A stretch of DNA of 64,000 bases from Microbacterium aerolatum (GCF_007988825.1 NZ_BJUW01000003.1:186001-250000), one strand, 5' to 3'; positions 32,560-41,070 are shown, counted from the first letter of the stretch. Numbers and translations: made by a program. The notes: generated by a model from the letters alone, not told the origin.

Positions 32560-33699
32560 ATGAACACAAGAAAACGACTCACCCTGAGTCTCGTCATCGT
32601 CTTCAGCTCAGCGCTGCTGGCCGTGGTCAGCGCACTTCGGATGGTCGCTCCCGCCGTGCTCGACGGGCTGGACACGCTCGGGCCGGGCCTCGCGGAACGT
32701 GTGCTCCCCGACGCCGTCTGCGCGGCGATCGGTCTCGCCGCGGGTCTCAGCGGCGTGGTCATCGGCCTGCTCTCCCGGAGAGCGTCATCGTCACCGATGC
32801 TTCGGTCGGCCGCGATCGTCGTGACCGCGGTCACGATTCCACTCATACCGGGCGGCATGATTCCCGTCGCCGGATACACGTTCGCGATGGTCGTGATCGT
32901 CGGAGTCGTGGTCCTTGCCGCGCTGCTCGTGCGGCGGCACCTGTGGTGGGGGCTGGCGGCGATCGCCGTTCTCGTCGGTATCTTGACCTGGGCGGTCGTC
33001 CGTCTGCACGGAGCGGAGCTGGCCGGCACGTTCCTCGCCTCCCTCGTGACAATACTTCCGGGTGCGCTGCTGGCTGCCGCACACCTGATCCTGGTCGTCG
33101 CACTGATCGCGTGGGTGCTTGCGGGTTCGGGCGAGCGTCGAGGCGTCACCGCGTCGTGGGTGCTGCGCCACCGCACACCCATCACGATCGTGGCAGCGTG
33201 CTGTGCGCTGCCGTACACGGTCGCACGGGCGAGCTGGCTGACGCCATGGCCACTGCTGGCGCCGAGCGACGTGAACCTCGCTGACTTGCCGATGGTGCTG
33301 CTCACCGGGCTCAGCCTCGGCGCGGCCATGCTCGCCGGCGGTGTCCTGACGCTCGGGCTCATCCTGCCATGGGGGCGGCACTTCCCGCGATGGATGGGCG
33401 GACTCGGCGGGCGCGCAGTGCCGGTGCCTCTCGCCGTCGTGCCGGCATCCATCGTCGCGGCACTGTTCACGGTCGGGGGTGCCGATCTGGTGCTGTCGGT
33501 GCTCGATGGAGAGATCGGTGACGGCAGTCTCGCGCAGATCCTCGAGCTCGCGCTCGTCTTCCCGTTCTGGCTGTGGGGTCCGCTGCTGGGGCTGGCCGCC
33601 TGGGGCTACGTGATGGACCGGCGGGACGCCTCAGTCCCGGATCAGTTCACGCGGCCTGAGACCGCGAGTTCTGAACCGGTCGTGACGCGCAGATCGTGA
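32560..33699 (+). CDS. Polytopic membrane protein of unknown function
   Basis: I do not recognise this 379-residue protein. It has about ten hydrophobic helices beginning with LTLSLVIVFSSALLAVVSAL, short loops, and an acidic C-terminal tail (PDQFTRPETASSEPVVTRRS). No transporter or enzyme motif is visible. It follows a two-component system on the same strand, so it may be regulated by it. Its last 58 bases overlap the end of the convergent next gene. A longer upstream in-frame reading lacks membrane character and is rejected. Confidence 0.6.
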   Translation: MNTRKRLTLSLVIVFSSALLAVVSALRMVAPAVLDGLDTLGPGLAERVLPDAVCAAIGLAAGLSGVVIGLLSRRASSSPMLRSAAIVVTAVTIPLIPGGMIPVAGYTFAMVVIVGVVVLAALLVRRHLWWGLAAIAVLVGILTWAVVRLHGAELAGTFLASLVTILPGALLAAAHLILVVALIAWVLAGSGERRGVTASWVLRHRTPITIVAACCALPYTVARASWLTPWPLLAPSDVNLADLPMVLLTGLSLGAAMLAGGVLTLGLILPWGRHFPRWMGGLGGRAVPVPLAVVPASIVAALFTVGGADLVLSVLDGEIGDGSLAQILELALVFPFWLWGPLLGLAAWGYVMDRRDASVPDQFTRPETASSEPVVTRRS

Positions 33700-34544
33700 A
33701 TGCGGACGGAGGTCGCGCCTCCCTCGGCGCCGATCACGCCGTTCAGGTCGTAGGGCTTGCCGACGATCTCGCGGATGGGCTTGCGTGCGAACCGCAGCGC
33801 CACCGCGACGAGGGGATTGCGACTGCCGAGCGTGAACTCGTGCACGGTGATCACGGCATCCCGGCTGATCTGGACACGGGCGTTCGCGCGGGCCGACGCG
33901 ACGAGCAGCTTCCATCGCCCTCCGGCGTATGCCGTGACCTGGATGCCGTCGCTTCCGTCGCTCGCGGCATCGAGCTTCACGCGGCCGAGGCGGACGCCGA
34001 TCTCAGCCAGGGCCGGGCGCAGGAGCGAGGTGGCCAGCGGAACGAGATCCTTGGTCCTGATCGAAGCGGAGAAGGTTCCGCGCGCCGGGCCCACGTCGTC
34101 CGGGATTGTGAGCGAGTGGATGCTCTCGGCATGTCTCGGATCAGCGGGCTCCGCGAACGTCTGCCAGAGGATCGGCAGGTCGAATGCCTGCACGTCGATG
34201 TTCACGTCGGTCCGCTCGATGCGGATCGGCGCGGCTCGAACCCGGAGCTCTCGCAGTGTTCCGGGCTCTTCGTGGATCGGGTGTGGCTCGTGGCGATCGG
34301 CCGCTGCTTCGTCGCGCGCGGCGAGGTCGGGCGATGCGCGCCAGTCGAACTCGAGGCGCACTCGTGTGGCATCGAAGGCGAGGTGCCGCAGGTCGGTGCC
34401 TTCGAGATCGGCTGTAATCTTGACGTCGTCGAGTCCCTTGACGGTTGCCCCGCGGGAGTCGGCGAGGTCCGCGTGCAGGGTCGCCCGCAGCCAGCGCAGG
34501 ACGGTCGCCGAGTCGCCAGGCCAGGATGTCGTCATGGTGACCAT
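33642..34544 (-). CDS. Hypothetical protein, AsmA/DUF2993-like lipid-binding fold possible
   Basis: This 300-residue protein is not firmly recognised. It alternates beta-strand-like stretches (VKGLDDVKITADLEGTDLRH, VRLEFDW, RIERTDVNIDVQAFDLP, RVKLDAASDGSDGIQVTAY) and ends RIHDLRVTTGSELAVSGRV, a pattern like DUF2993/LmeA-type proteins. No signal peptide or membrane helix is visible, which is odd for such proteins. Two in-frame ATGs (34544, 34535) lack ribosome sites. It overlaps the convergent membrane-protein gene by 58 bases. Function unknown. Confidence 0.55.
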   Translation of the reverse strand: MVTMTTSWPGDSATVLRWLRATLHADLADSRGATVKGLDDVKITADLEGTDLRHLAFDATRVRLEFDWRASPDLAARDEAAADRHEPHPIHEEPGTLRELRVRAAPIRIERTDVNIDVQAFDLPILWQTFAEPADPRHAESIHSLTIPDDVGPARGTFSASIRTKDLVPLATSLLRPALAEIGVRLGRVKLDAASDGSDGIQVTAYAGGRWKLLVASARANARVQISRDAVITVHEFTLGSRNPLVAVALRFARKPIREIVGKPYDLNGVIGAEGGATSVRIHDLRVTTGSELAVSGRVN

Positions 34545-34611
34545 CTTGTCGCACGGGTCGAGCGGCTCAGTCCCGCTGGAAGGCGCGAACTTCGACGCGG
34601 ACAGCAGCGCG

Positions 34612-35937
34612 CTACGCGTCCTGCCGCAGCCACCCGCCGGTCTTGACGCGCCATCCGAGGGTCGCGAACCGGGCGAGCAGATACACGCCGAAGAACGCGA
34701 CGGCGAGCCAGGTGACTCCGGCGGTGCCGTCCACGCCGACCAGCGCGATGATCAGCAGCGTCGGGAGGAACGGCACGAGATTCAGCCCGCCCGCGATCGC
34801 CAGGTACCGCACATCGCCCGACCCCATCAGCACCCCGTCGAGCACGAACACGATGCCGGCGATCGGTTGCGCGACGGCGAGAACGATGAGTGCCGGCTGG
34901 ATTAGCGCGGCAAGTGCGGGATCGCCGGTGAATACGAGGCCGATGACGCCGGAGAGTGCCCCGATCACGACGCCGACGATCACGCCGAACCAGGCGCCCC
35001 ACGCGACGGTCCGCGCGAGCACGTGCTTGACGCCGGCGATGTCGCCTGCGCCCAGGCCCTTGCCGATGAGCGCCTGCGCGGCGATGGCGAGAGCATCCAG
35101 CGCGAATGCCGCGGCCGAGAAGATCGTGAACACGACCTGCCAGCCGGCGAGTTCCTCTGTTCCGATGCCGGTCGCTATGCCGACCGTGATCAGCAGGGCC
35201 GCGCGCAGGCTCACAGTGCGCAGGAACAACCACCCGCCGGAGCGTGCCGATCCGCGTACGCCGTCGCGCTGCGGCCGCACCGATGCCGCGTGCTTGCGGG
35301 CCAGCCGCCCGACGATGATCACGTAGGCGGCGACCATGCCCCACTGCGCGGTGATCGTGCCTGCGGCCGACCCGGCGATGCCCCACCCGAAGCCGTAGAT
35401 GAATACAACGTTCAGCAGCGCGTTCGCGCCGAACCCGAGCCCCGCGATCCACAGCGGTGTCACGGTGTCCTGCATGCCGCGCAGCAGACCGGTCGCGGCG
35501 AACACGATGAGCATGGCGGGCAGGCCCCACATGCTGATCATCAGGTACGTGTCAGCCTGCTCTGCGACCTCAGCGGGCGCGCCGAACAACGACACCAGCC
35601 ACCCCGACGACATCGCTCCGACGACGGCGAGCACGGCGCCGAGTCCCAGCGCGAGCCACATTCCGTCGATGCCGACCGAGACGGCATCCTTGTGGTCGCC
35701 GGCCCCGAACCGCCGAGCGACGGCGGGCGTGGTCGAGTACGCGAGGAAGATCATCAGGCCGACGATCGTCTGCAGCACCGCGCTCGCGATGCCGAGTCCC
35801 GCGAGCGGCACCGTGCCGAGATGGCCGACGAGGGCGGCATCCACCATCAGGAAGGCGGGCTCTGCGACCAGCGCGCCGAGCGCCGGGACCGCGAGGCGCA
35901 GGATCTCCCGATTCAGGGTCACGGGGCGCGCGGTCAT
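34612..35937 (-). CDS. MATE family efflux transporter
   Basis: The 441-residue protein has twelve helices in two similar halves, opening with NREILRLAVPALGALVAEPAFLM (trimmed: ILRLAVPALGALVAEPAF) and containing VDAALVGHLGTVPLAGLGIA, the MATE DinF-branch N-terminal signature. It probably exports drugs or metabolites using a sodium or proton gradient. The start is ATG 35937, since TAGGCT lies 6 bases upstream; an adjacent GTG is in frame. It is convergent neighbour of none and divergent from the DUF1992 gene. Confidence 0.9.
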   Translation of the reverse strand: MTARPVTLNREILRLAVPALGALVAEPAFLMVDAALVGHLGTVPLAGLGIASAVLQTIVGLMIFLAYSTTPAVARRFGAGDHKDAVSVGIDGMWLALGLGAVLAVVGAMSSGWLVSLFGAPAEVAEQADTYLMISMWGLPAMLIVFAATGLLRGMQDTVTPLWIAGLGFGANALLNVVFIYGFGWGIAGSAAGTITAQWGMVAAYVIIVGRLARKHAASVRPQRDGVRGSARSGGWLFLRTVSLRAALLITVGIATGIGTEELAGWQVVFTIFSAAAFALDALAIAAQALIGKGLGAGDIAGVKHVLARTVAWGAWFGVIVGVVIGALSGVIGLVFTGDPALAALIQPALIVLAVAQPIAGIVFVLDGVLMGSGDVRYLAIAGGLNLVPFLPTLLIIALVGVDGTAGVTWLAVAFFGVYLLARFATLGWRVKTGGWLRQDA

Positions 35938-35943
35938 CACTCG

Positions 35944-35949
35944 AGCCTA
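35944..35949 (-). promoter_or_regulatory. -10 hexamer of the MATE gene, leaderless type
   Basis: TAGGCT on the minus strand ends 6 bases before ATG 35937. Confidence 0.55.
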
Positions 35950-35983
35950 TGGCGTGCCGGCGGGGCCGGCGTGCGGTGATGCC

Positions 35984-36031
35984 GGATGCTTTCGGTCGGT
36001 CTCGTGTGCCGGAGAAGCGACCGAAACATCC
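35984..36031. repeat. Inverted repeat with a motif shared by the next intergenic gap
   Basis: GGATGCTTTCGGTCG (35984-35998) pairs with CGACCGAAACATCC (36018-36031) with one bulge. The right arm continues CATCCCGCAT, and AAAGCATCCCGCAT recurs at about 36699-36713 before the M13 peptidase gene, followed in both places by GGGCCG and a GCGC-TAGGCTGG promoter string. Confidence 0.45.
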
Positions 36032-36097
36032 CGCATGGGCCGAGCCCGGCGTCGAGCCGGCGCGTAGGCTGGGCGCACCGGCATCCGGAGGTGGACT

Positions 36098-36640
36098 ATG
36101 ACTGATCCCCGAGACGCCGCGGCCCGCTATCGGGCGCGGCAGGACGGCGAGCCGGATGCCGAGAACGAACAGGCTCCGACGCAGCTCACCGCCGAGAACA
36201 AGCACCAGTTCGTCGAGACCGCGATTCAGATAGCCATCCGCCGCGGCGAGTTCGACGATCTGCCCGGCGCGGGCAAGCCGCTGGAGAATCTCGGCACGCA
36301 CCACGACCCGGACTGGTGGATCCGCCGCAAGATCGAGACCGAGAACATCACCGGGCTCGGCCCGCCCGCGATCCTGCTGCGCACCGAGGACCGCGAGCTC
36401 GACGCCAACCTCGACCGGCTCGGACGGGAGAGCGACGTCGGCGAGGTGCTCGAGGATTTCAATCGCCGCGTGATCGCCGCCCGCCGCCAGCTGATGGGCG
36501 GACCGCCGGTGGTCACCAGGACGCGAGACGTGGATGCCGAGATCACCGCGTGGCGGGAGCGGCGCGCAGCACGCATCGCCGAGGCGCCCGCGGAAACCGA
36601 GCCGCCGCCTCGGCGCCGCCTCTTCCGCCGCCGCGGCTAA
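36098..36640 (+). CDS. DUF1992 / DnaJ-homologue-28-like protein
   Basis: This 180-residue protein contains the DUF1992 block: FVETAIQIAIRRGEFDDLPG and GKPLENLGTHHDPDWWIRRK, found in bacterial YhdN-like and eukaryotic DNAJC28 proteins. No J-domain is present. Function is unknown; the eukaryotic relative acts in Golgi traffic, which has no direct bacterial parallel. The C-terminus is Arg-rich. The ATG has GGAGGTGG upstream, and a TAGGCT hexamer lies at 36066-36071, about 27 bases before the start. Confidence 0.8.
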   Translation: MTDPRDAAARYRARQDGEPDAENEQAPTQLTAENKHQFVETAIQIAIRRGEFDDLPGAGKPLENLGTHHDPDWWIRRKIETENITGLGPPAILLRTEDRELDANLDRLGRESDVGEVLEDFNRRVIAARRQLMGGPPVVTRTRDVDAEITAWRERRAARIAEAPAETEPPPRRRLFRRRG

Positions 36641-36739
36641 GCGCCCCGCTGCCCAGGCTGTATGAGTTGTGCCGGTTCTGCCGCGGGCGCAACCGACGCA
36701 AAGCATCCCGCATCGTGGGCCGGCGGCCCGACCCGCGCA

Positions 36740-36745
36740 TAGGCT
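36740..36745 (+). promoter_or_regulatory. -10 hexamer of the M13 peptidase gene, leaderless type
   Basis: TAGGCT ends 6 bases before the ATG; no ribosome site lies between. Confidence 0.55.
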
Positions 36746-36751
36746 GGCGTC

Positions 36752-38737
36752 ATGACTGATGTTCTTCCCGCCGGTCTTTCGACCGAAGAGTTCAGCTCCG
36801 ACATCCGCCCCCAGGACGACCTGTACCGTCACGTCAACGGCGCCTGGCTCGAGCGCACCGAGATCCCCGGTGACAAGGCACGCTGGGGCTCCTTCCACCT
36901 GCTGGCCGAGCAGGCCGAGAAGGACGTGCGCACGATCATCGAGGAATCCCAGGATGCCGATGCCGGCACCCTCGAGCGCAAGATCGGCGACCTCTTCACC
37001 AGCTTCATGGACACCGAGCGCATCGACGCCGCCGGCATCGAGCCGCTGCGGGCCACCCTCGCCGAGATCGACGCCATCGACGGCATCCCGGCCCTGCTCG
37101 CGGTGGCCGGCGCCTACGAAAGAGACGGACGCGCGCACCTGATCGGCCTGTACATCGACGGCGACCCCGGTGACCCGGAGCGCTACGTTCCCGTCCTCGT
37201 GCAGTCCGGCCTCTCGCTGCCCGACGAGAGCTACTACCGCCTCGACAACTTCGCGGACACCCGCGCCGCGTACCGCGCCCACCTCGAGCGTCTGCTCGGG
37301 CTCGCCGGAGTCGCAGACGCCGCAGGCGACGCCGAGCGCGCCTTCGCGCTCGAGACCGAGATCGCCTCGCACCACTGGGACAACGTCGCCAGCCGCGACG
37401 CCGTCAAGACCTACAACCTCAAGGCATGGGACGACTTCCAGGCGCTCATCGGCGTCGATCTCGCACCGTGGCGGGATGGCGTCGGCCCCACGAATCCGGA
37501 TGCCTTCGCCGAGGTCGTCGTCAGCCAGCCGAGCGCATTCGAGGGCCTCGGCGCGCTGTTCACCGCCGAGCGCCTCGACGACTGGAAGGCGTGGTTGCGC
37601 ACCCAGGTCGTGCATGCCGCCGCACCGTTCCTCACCGACGACATCGTGCAGGAGAACTTCTCGTTCTACGGCACCGAGCTCACCGGCGTTCCGACCATCC
37701 GCGAGCGCTGGAAGCGCGGCGTCTCGATCACCGAGGGCGCTCTGGGGGAGGCGATCGGCAAGGTCTACGTCGAGCGGCACTACCCGCCCACGGCGAAGGC
37801 CGCAATGGACGAGCTCGTCGCCAACCTCATCGAGGCGTATCGGCAGAGCATCAAGACCCTGGAGTGGATGAGCCCGGAGACCCGTGAGCGCGCGCTCGCC
37901 AAGCTCGACGCGTTCACCCCGAAGATCGGTCATCCCGAGGAGTGGCGCGACTACTCGACCCTCGAGATCGATCCCGCGGACATCTTCGGCAACGTGCGCC
38001 GAGCGAACATCTTCGAGCACGACCGCAACGTCGACAAGGTCGGCGGTCCCATCGACCGCAACGAGTGGCACATGCCGCCGCAGATGGTCAACGCCTACTA
38101 CAACCCGTCGATGAACGAGATCGTGTTCCCCGCCGCGATCCTGCAGCACCCGTTCTTCGACGCAGGCCGTGATGCCGCGGCGAACTACGGCGGCATCGGC
38201 GCGGTCATCGGGCACGAGATCGGGCACGGCTTCGACGACCAGGGCAGTCGATACGACGGCACGGGCAAGCTCGACGACTGGTGGACGGACGCCGACCGCT
38301 CGGCGTTCGAGGAGCGCACGAAGGCGCTCATCGCCCAGTACGACGCCCTCGTACCCCAGGGCCTCGCTGACGAGAATCACGTCAACGGCGCCCTGACGAT
38401 CGGCGAGAACATCGGCGACCTGGGCGGCCTCGGCATCGCGCTGAAGGCGTACGAGCTGTCGCTGCGGTCCAACCCCTCGGTCCCTGAGCCTGTCGAAGGG
38501 CCGGTGATCGACGGCCTCACCGGTGTGCAGCGGCTGCTGCTGAGCTGGGCGCAGGTGTGGCAGCAGAAGAGCCGCGACGCCGAGACGATCCGCCTCCTGA
38601 CGATCGACCCGCACTCGCCGAACGAGTTCCGCTGCAACCAGATCGTCCGCAACATCGACGCGTTCTACGAGGCGTTCGGGGTGACCGAAGACGACGCGCT
38701 GCACCTGCCGAGCGACCAGCGCGTGACGATCTGGTGA
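36752..38737 (+). CDS. M13 family zinc metallopeptidase (neprilysin/PepO-like)
   Basis: The 661-residue protein starts with the M13 N-terminal RPQDDLYRHVNGAWLE and has the catalytic VIGHEIGHGFDDQG (HExxH, residues ~489-493), ENIGDLGGL with the third zinc ligand about 60 residues later, and the YYNPSMNEIVFPAAIL substrate segment; CNQIVRNIDAFYEAF lies near the C-terminus. It cleaves oligopeptides up to about 40 residues. There is no signal peptide, so it is cytoplasmic, unlike eukaryotic neprilysins. Near residue 577 an in-frame copy of a genomic repeat adds [10 protein letters not shown]. The start follows TAGGCT by 6 bases. Confidence 0.92.
   Translation: MTDVLPAGLSTEEFSSDIRPQDDLYRHVNGAWLERTEIPGDKARWGSFHLLAEQAEKDVRTIIEESQDADAGTLERKIGDLFTSFMDTERIDAAGIEPLRATLAEIDAIDGIPALLAVAGAYERDGRAHLIGLYIDGDPGDPERYVPVLVQSGLSLPDESYYRLDNFADTRAAYRAHLERLLGLAGVADAAGDAERAFALETEIASHHWDNVASRDAVKTYNLKAWDDFQALIGVDLAPWRDGVGPTNPDAFAEVVVSQPSAFEGLGALFTAERLDDWKAWLRTQVVHAAAPFLTDDIVQENFSFYGTELTGVPTIRERWKRGVSITEGALGEAIGKVYVERHYPPTAKAAMDELVANLIEAYRQSIKTLEWMSPETRERALAKLDAFTPKIGHPEEWRDYSTLEIDPADIFGNVRRANIFEHDRNVDKVGGPIDRNEWHMPPQMVNAYYNPSMNEIVFPAAILQHPFFDAGRDAAANYGGIGAVIGHEIGHGFDDQGSRYDGTGKLDDWWTDADRSAFEERTKALIAQYDALVPQGLADENHVNGALTIGENIGDLGGLGIALKAYELSLRSNPSVPEPVEGPVIDGLTGVQRLLLSWAQVWQQKSRDAETIRLLTIDPHSPNEFRCNQIVRNIDAFYEAFGVTEDDALHLPSDQRVTIW
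38479..38500 (+). repeat. Dispersed repeat core inside the M13 peptidase gene
   Basis: CCCTGAGCCTGTCGAAGGG, with GGT on its left side, is identical over 22 bases to the complement of 62295-62316 in hemB. It codes in frame for VPEPVEG between RSNPS and PVIDGLTG. Confidence 0.8.
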
Positions 38738-38780
38738 CCGTTACCGCCAATCCTTGACCCGGCGTCGGTAGGCGGGGTTA

Positions 38781-38814
38781 CGATGGCCAGTGCCGCCGGT
38801 GGCACTGGCCATCG
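38781..38814. repeat. Perfect 14-bp hairpin upstream of the pseudo-beta-lactamase gene
   Basis: CGATGGCCAGTGCC, a GCCGGT loop and GGCACTGGCCATCG. It lies 44 bases after the M13 stop and 33 before the next GTG. No T-run follows, so it may be a terminator of the weak actinobacterial kind or an operator; a TACGAT hexamer overlaps its left arm. Confidence 0.55.
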
Positions 38815-38846
38815 GCGTCTCCCCCACCTTCTTGGAAGGAACTCGC

Positions 38847-39755
38847 GTGGGCACTCCCCCCGAGCCTGCGATGATGCGCAGATCGCAGCGCAGCAGCCGT
38901 CGACTGCCGCGCCGAGCCGCCGTGGGGCGACGTTCCTTCGTGGCGACCATGCGCGCGCTGGAGGAGCTGGCGGATGCCGGCGCACAGGTCTCGGTGCACG
39001 TCATCGACCTCGACACCGGATCACAGGTCCTCGCCGGTGACGATCACGTCACGCTCCCCGTCGCCGGGCTCGGCGTCGTGCCACTGCTGATCGAGGTGGC
39101 CGCGGGATTCGAGTCCGGCACGCTGGACCCACTCGAGATCGTCGATCGGGCATCGACGGATGCCGTCACGACCTCCGGGATCTGGCGGAGCCTGCGCGCA
39201 CCGGCGCTGCCGCTCAGCGACCTCGCCGTACTGGCCGCAGCGGTCGGCGACCCGCTCGCCGTCAACATCCTGCTGGAGCAGGTCGGACTCGACCGCGTCC
39301 GTCAGCGCATCGAGGCCCTAGGGCTCAAGCACACCGCTGTGCTCGACCAGTTCCGCGACATGCGCGGCCCGGATGACGCTCCGCACGTCGCCGTGGGCAC
39401 GGCCCGCGAGCTGGCCGTCCTCTTCTCGGCGCTGGTGAACTCCAAGGCCGTGGATGCCGCGGTGAGCGCGCAGGTTTCGGAGTGGCTGAGCCTCAATCAC
39501 GATCTGAGTCTGGTGGCGGCATCCACTGGTCTCGATCCGTTCGCGCACGACCACGACGCCCATGGACTGCTGTTCATCAACAAGACGGGACAGGACCGCG
39601 GTGTGCGGGCCGAGGCCGGTGTTCTCGCAGGGCCTCGCGCGGGGATCGCGTACTCGATGATCGTCTGCTTCGACGACCTGTCGATCGCGCATCGCCTGCG
39701 CGCCCACGACGCCTTCCGAGTGCTCGGCGTCGAGCTCATGGAGTACACCCACTAG
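38847..39755 (+). CDS. Beta-lactamase-fold protein lacking catalytic residues
   Basis: This 302-residue protein follows class A beta-lactamase layout (HVIDLDTGSQVLAGDD, then LPVAGLGVVPLLIEV, AVGDPLAVNILL, VGTARELAVLFSALV, INKTG at 244-248) but the nucleophile position is Gly74 instead of Ser, the general base Lys is Val77, and the SDN loop is GDP (134-136). Only KTG is intact. It has no signal peptide; the N-terminus is Arg-rich. It is therefore unlikely to hydrolyse beta-lactams and may be a binding or structural relative. GTG at 38847 has GGAAGGA upstream. Confidence 0.72.
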   Translation: MGTPPEPAMMRRSQRSSRRLPRRAAVGRRSFVATMRALEELADAGAQVSVHVIDLDTGSQVLAGDDHVTLPVAGLGVVPLLIEVAAGFESGTLDPLEIVDRASTDAVTTSGIWRSLRAPALPLSDLAVLAAAVGDPLAVNILLEQVGLDRVRQRIEALGLKHTAVLDQFRDMRGPDDAPHVAVGTARELAVLFSALVNSKAVDAAVSAQVSEWLSLNHDLSLVAASTGLDPFAHDHDAHGLLFINKTGQDRGVRAEAGVLAGPRAGIAYSMIVCFDDLSIAHRLRAHDAFRVLGVELMEYTH

Positions 39756-40225
39756 AACGGCCCGAACCTCCGTTGCGGGTCGAGTGCCTGGACCACGGGC
39801 TCCAGGGCGTCGGCGAGCTGATCGAGCTGCTCGGGGCTCAGCCGATCCAGCACCAGCCGGTGCACGGTCTCGAAGTGCTCGGGAGTCGCCAGCACCAGCT
39901 GGCGCCGGCCCTGCTTCGTCAGCTCGAGCAGAACGCTGCGCCGATCCTGCTCGCTCTCCTGCCGCGCGAGGAGCCCGCGCTGTTGCAGCCTGCTCACGAC
40001 CTTGGAAGTGCGGGGGAGCGTGGCGTTCGTCGCAGCCGCGAGGTCGCTCAGGCGCTGCGCGCCGCCGCGCTGGAGTGCGCTGAGCAGGATGAACTCGTAG
40101 TGCGTCAGCGAGGCGTCGCGCTGCAGCTGCGCGTCCAGCGCTGCGGGCAGAAGTTCGGCGGTGCTGATCAGCGCCAGCCAGGCGCGGGACTGCTGCGGCG
40201 TCATGCGGGAGAGCGATACGGCCAT
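39752..40225 (-). CDS. MarR family transcriptional regulator
   Basis: The 157-residue protein has the MarR winged-helix core: LTHYEFILLSALQRGGAQRL, SDLAAATNATLPRTSKVVSR (20 shown) as recognition region and a wing LLARQESEQDRRSVLLELTKQG, with helical ends for dimerisation. The ATG at 40225 is preferred to an upstream in-frame start because the extra part overlaps the operators. It is divergent from the reductase gene, with two operator-like repeats between, so it likely represses both until a redox-active or phenolic ligand binds. Confidence 0.87.
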   Translation of the reverse strand: MAVSLSRMTPQQSRAWLALISTAELLPAALDAQLQRDASLTHYEFILLSALQRGGAQRLSDLAAATNATLPRTSKVVSRLQQRGLLARQESEQDRRSVLLELTKQGRRQLVLATPEHFETVHRLVLDRLSPEQLDQLADALEPVVQALDPQRRFGPF

Positions 40226-40244
40226 GTGTCCATTCTCCGGGGAA

Positions 40245-40259
40245 TAGTTGCCGAGACAA
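40245..40259. promoter_or_regulatory. MarR operator-like repeat, first copy
   Basis: TAGTTGCCGAGACAA matches the second copy at 40275-40289 in 12-13 of 15 positions. The two are 30 bases apart start to start, about three helical turns, on the divergent promoter region. Confidence 0.6.
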
Positions 40260-40274
40260 GCGCGTTCCACTCAT

Positions 40275-40289
40275 TAGTTGCCGAAGCAA
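40275..40289. promoter_or_regulatory. MarR operator-like repeat, second copy with palindromic core
   Basis: TAGTTGCCGAAGCAA contains the palindrome TTGC-CGAA-GCAA. It lies 44 bases before the reductase ATG and 50 bases before the regulator start on the other strand. Confidence 0.65.
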
Positions 40290-40332
40290 CAAAGTGCGAC
40301 GGCTCAAGAGCGACTCAACGAAAGGCTTCACA

Positions 40333-40956
40333 ATGACTGCGATCACCGTCATCGGTACCGGAAACATGGGCCAGGCCATCGCCGGCCTCGCCGCAAAGGG
40401 CGGCTCGAGCGTGCAGATCCTGGCACGCGACCACGAGAAGGCCGGCACCGCCGCGGCATCCATCGGGGCGACCGCCGGCATCGTCGGCGACGCGATCACG
40501 GGCGAGATCGTCGTCCTCGCCGTGCCGTACCCGGCGCTCGCGGAGATCGCGAACACCTACGGTGAGCAGCTCACCGGCAAGGTCGTCGTCGACATCACCA
40601 ACCCGGTCGACTTCGCCACGTTCGACGGACTCGTGGTGCCGGCCGATTCGTCGGCTGCTGCAGAGCTCGCGGCTCTCGTCCCCGGCGCCAAGGTCGTCAA
40701 GGCGTTCAACACCAACTTCGCCGCGACCCTCGCGGCGGGCGAGCTCGGCGGCGAGCCGACCGTCGTGCAGATCGCCGGCGACGACGAGGCCGCAAAGCAG
40801 CGCCTGGGCGAGGTCGTCACCGCCGCCGGTCTGAAGACCGCGGATGCCGGTGCGCTGAAGCGTGCGCGCGAGCTCGAGGCCCTCGGCTTCCTGCAGATGG
40901 TGCTCGCCGTCCGCGAGCAGATCGGCTGGACCGGCGGCTTCGCCATCCGCGCCTGA
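40333..40956 (+). CDS. NADPH-dependent F420 reductase-like oxidoreductase
   Basis: This 207-residue protein has an N-terminal Rossmann motif VIGTGNMGQAIAGLAAKGG and the F420_oxidored family features VVLAVPYPA, VVVDITNPVDF, GAKVVKAFNTNF and ARELEALGFLQM near the C-terminus. Family members pass hydride between NADPH and F420; many homologues use other cofactors. No F420 biosynthesis genes are in view. The ATG has GAAAGG upstream. Its divergent MarR neighbour and two operators suggest induction by oxidative or electrophilic stress. Confidence 0.8.
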   Translation: MTAITVIGTGNMGQAIAGLAAKGGSSVQILARDHEKAGTAAASIGATAGIVGDAITGEIVVLAVPYPALAEIANTYGEQLTGKVVVDITNPVDFATFDGLVVPADSSAAAELAALVPGAKVVKAFNTNFAATLAAGELGGEPTVVQIAGDDEAAKQRLGEVVTAAGLKTADAGALKRARELEALGFLQMVLAVREQIGWTGGFAIRA

Positions 40957-40982
40957 CTCTCGTCCCGCACCACCACCCCGTC

Positions 40983-41049
40983 CGAGATTGCATTCCGCGG
41001 CCGAGATGCCCGGAAATTCCCGCGAGTTCAGCCGCGGAATGCAATCTCG
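40983..41049. repeat. 67-bp palindromic element, copy B
   Basis: Same 18-base arms as 10748-10814 and a 31-base loop sharing CCGAnATnnCCGGAAAT. It ends 9 bases before the -10 hexamer of the next gene, so it occupies that promoter's -35 region. Confidence 0.85.
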
Positions 41050-41058
41050 CGGGGCGTG

Positions 41059-41064
41059 TACCCT
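41059..41064 (+). promoter_or_regulatory. -10 hexamer of a small hypothetical gene, leaderless type
   Basis: TACCCT ends 6 bases before ATG 41071. Confidence 0.5.
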
Positions 41065-41070
41065 CGTCGC

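Noticed and set aside
35570..38704. A 1,044-codon open frame on the minus strand across the DUF1992 and M13 genes
   Set aside because: It is antisense to two well-recognised proteins, has arginine- and valine-heavy shadow composition and no domain; it reflects high G+C third-position bias.
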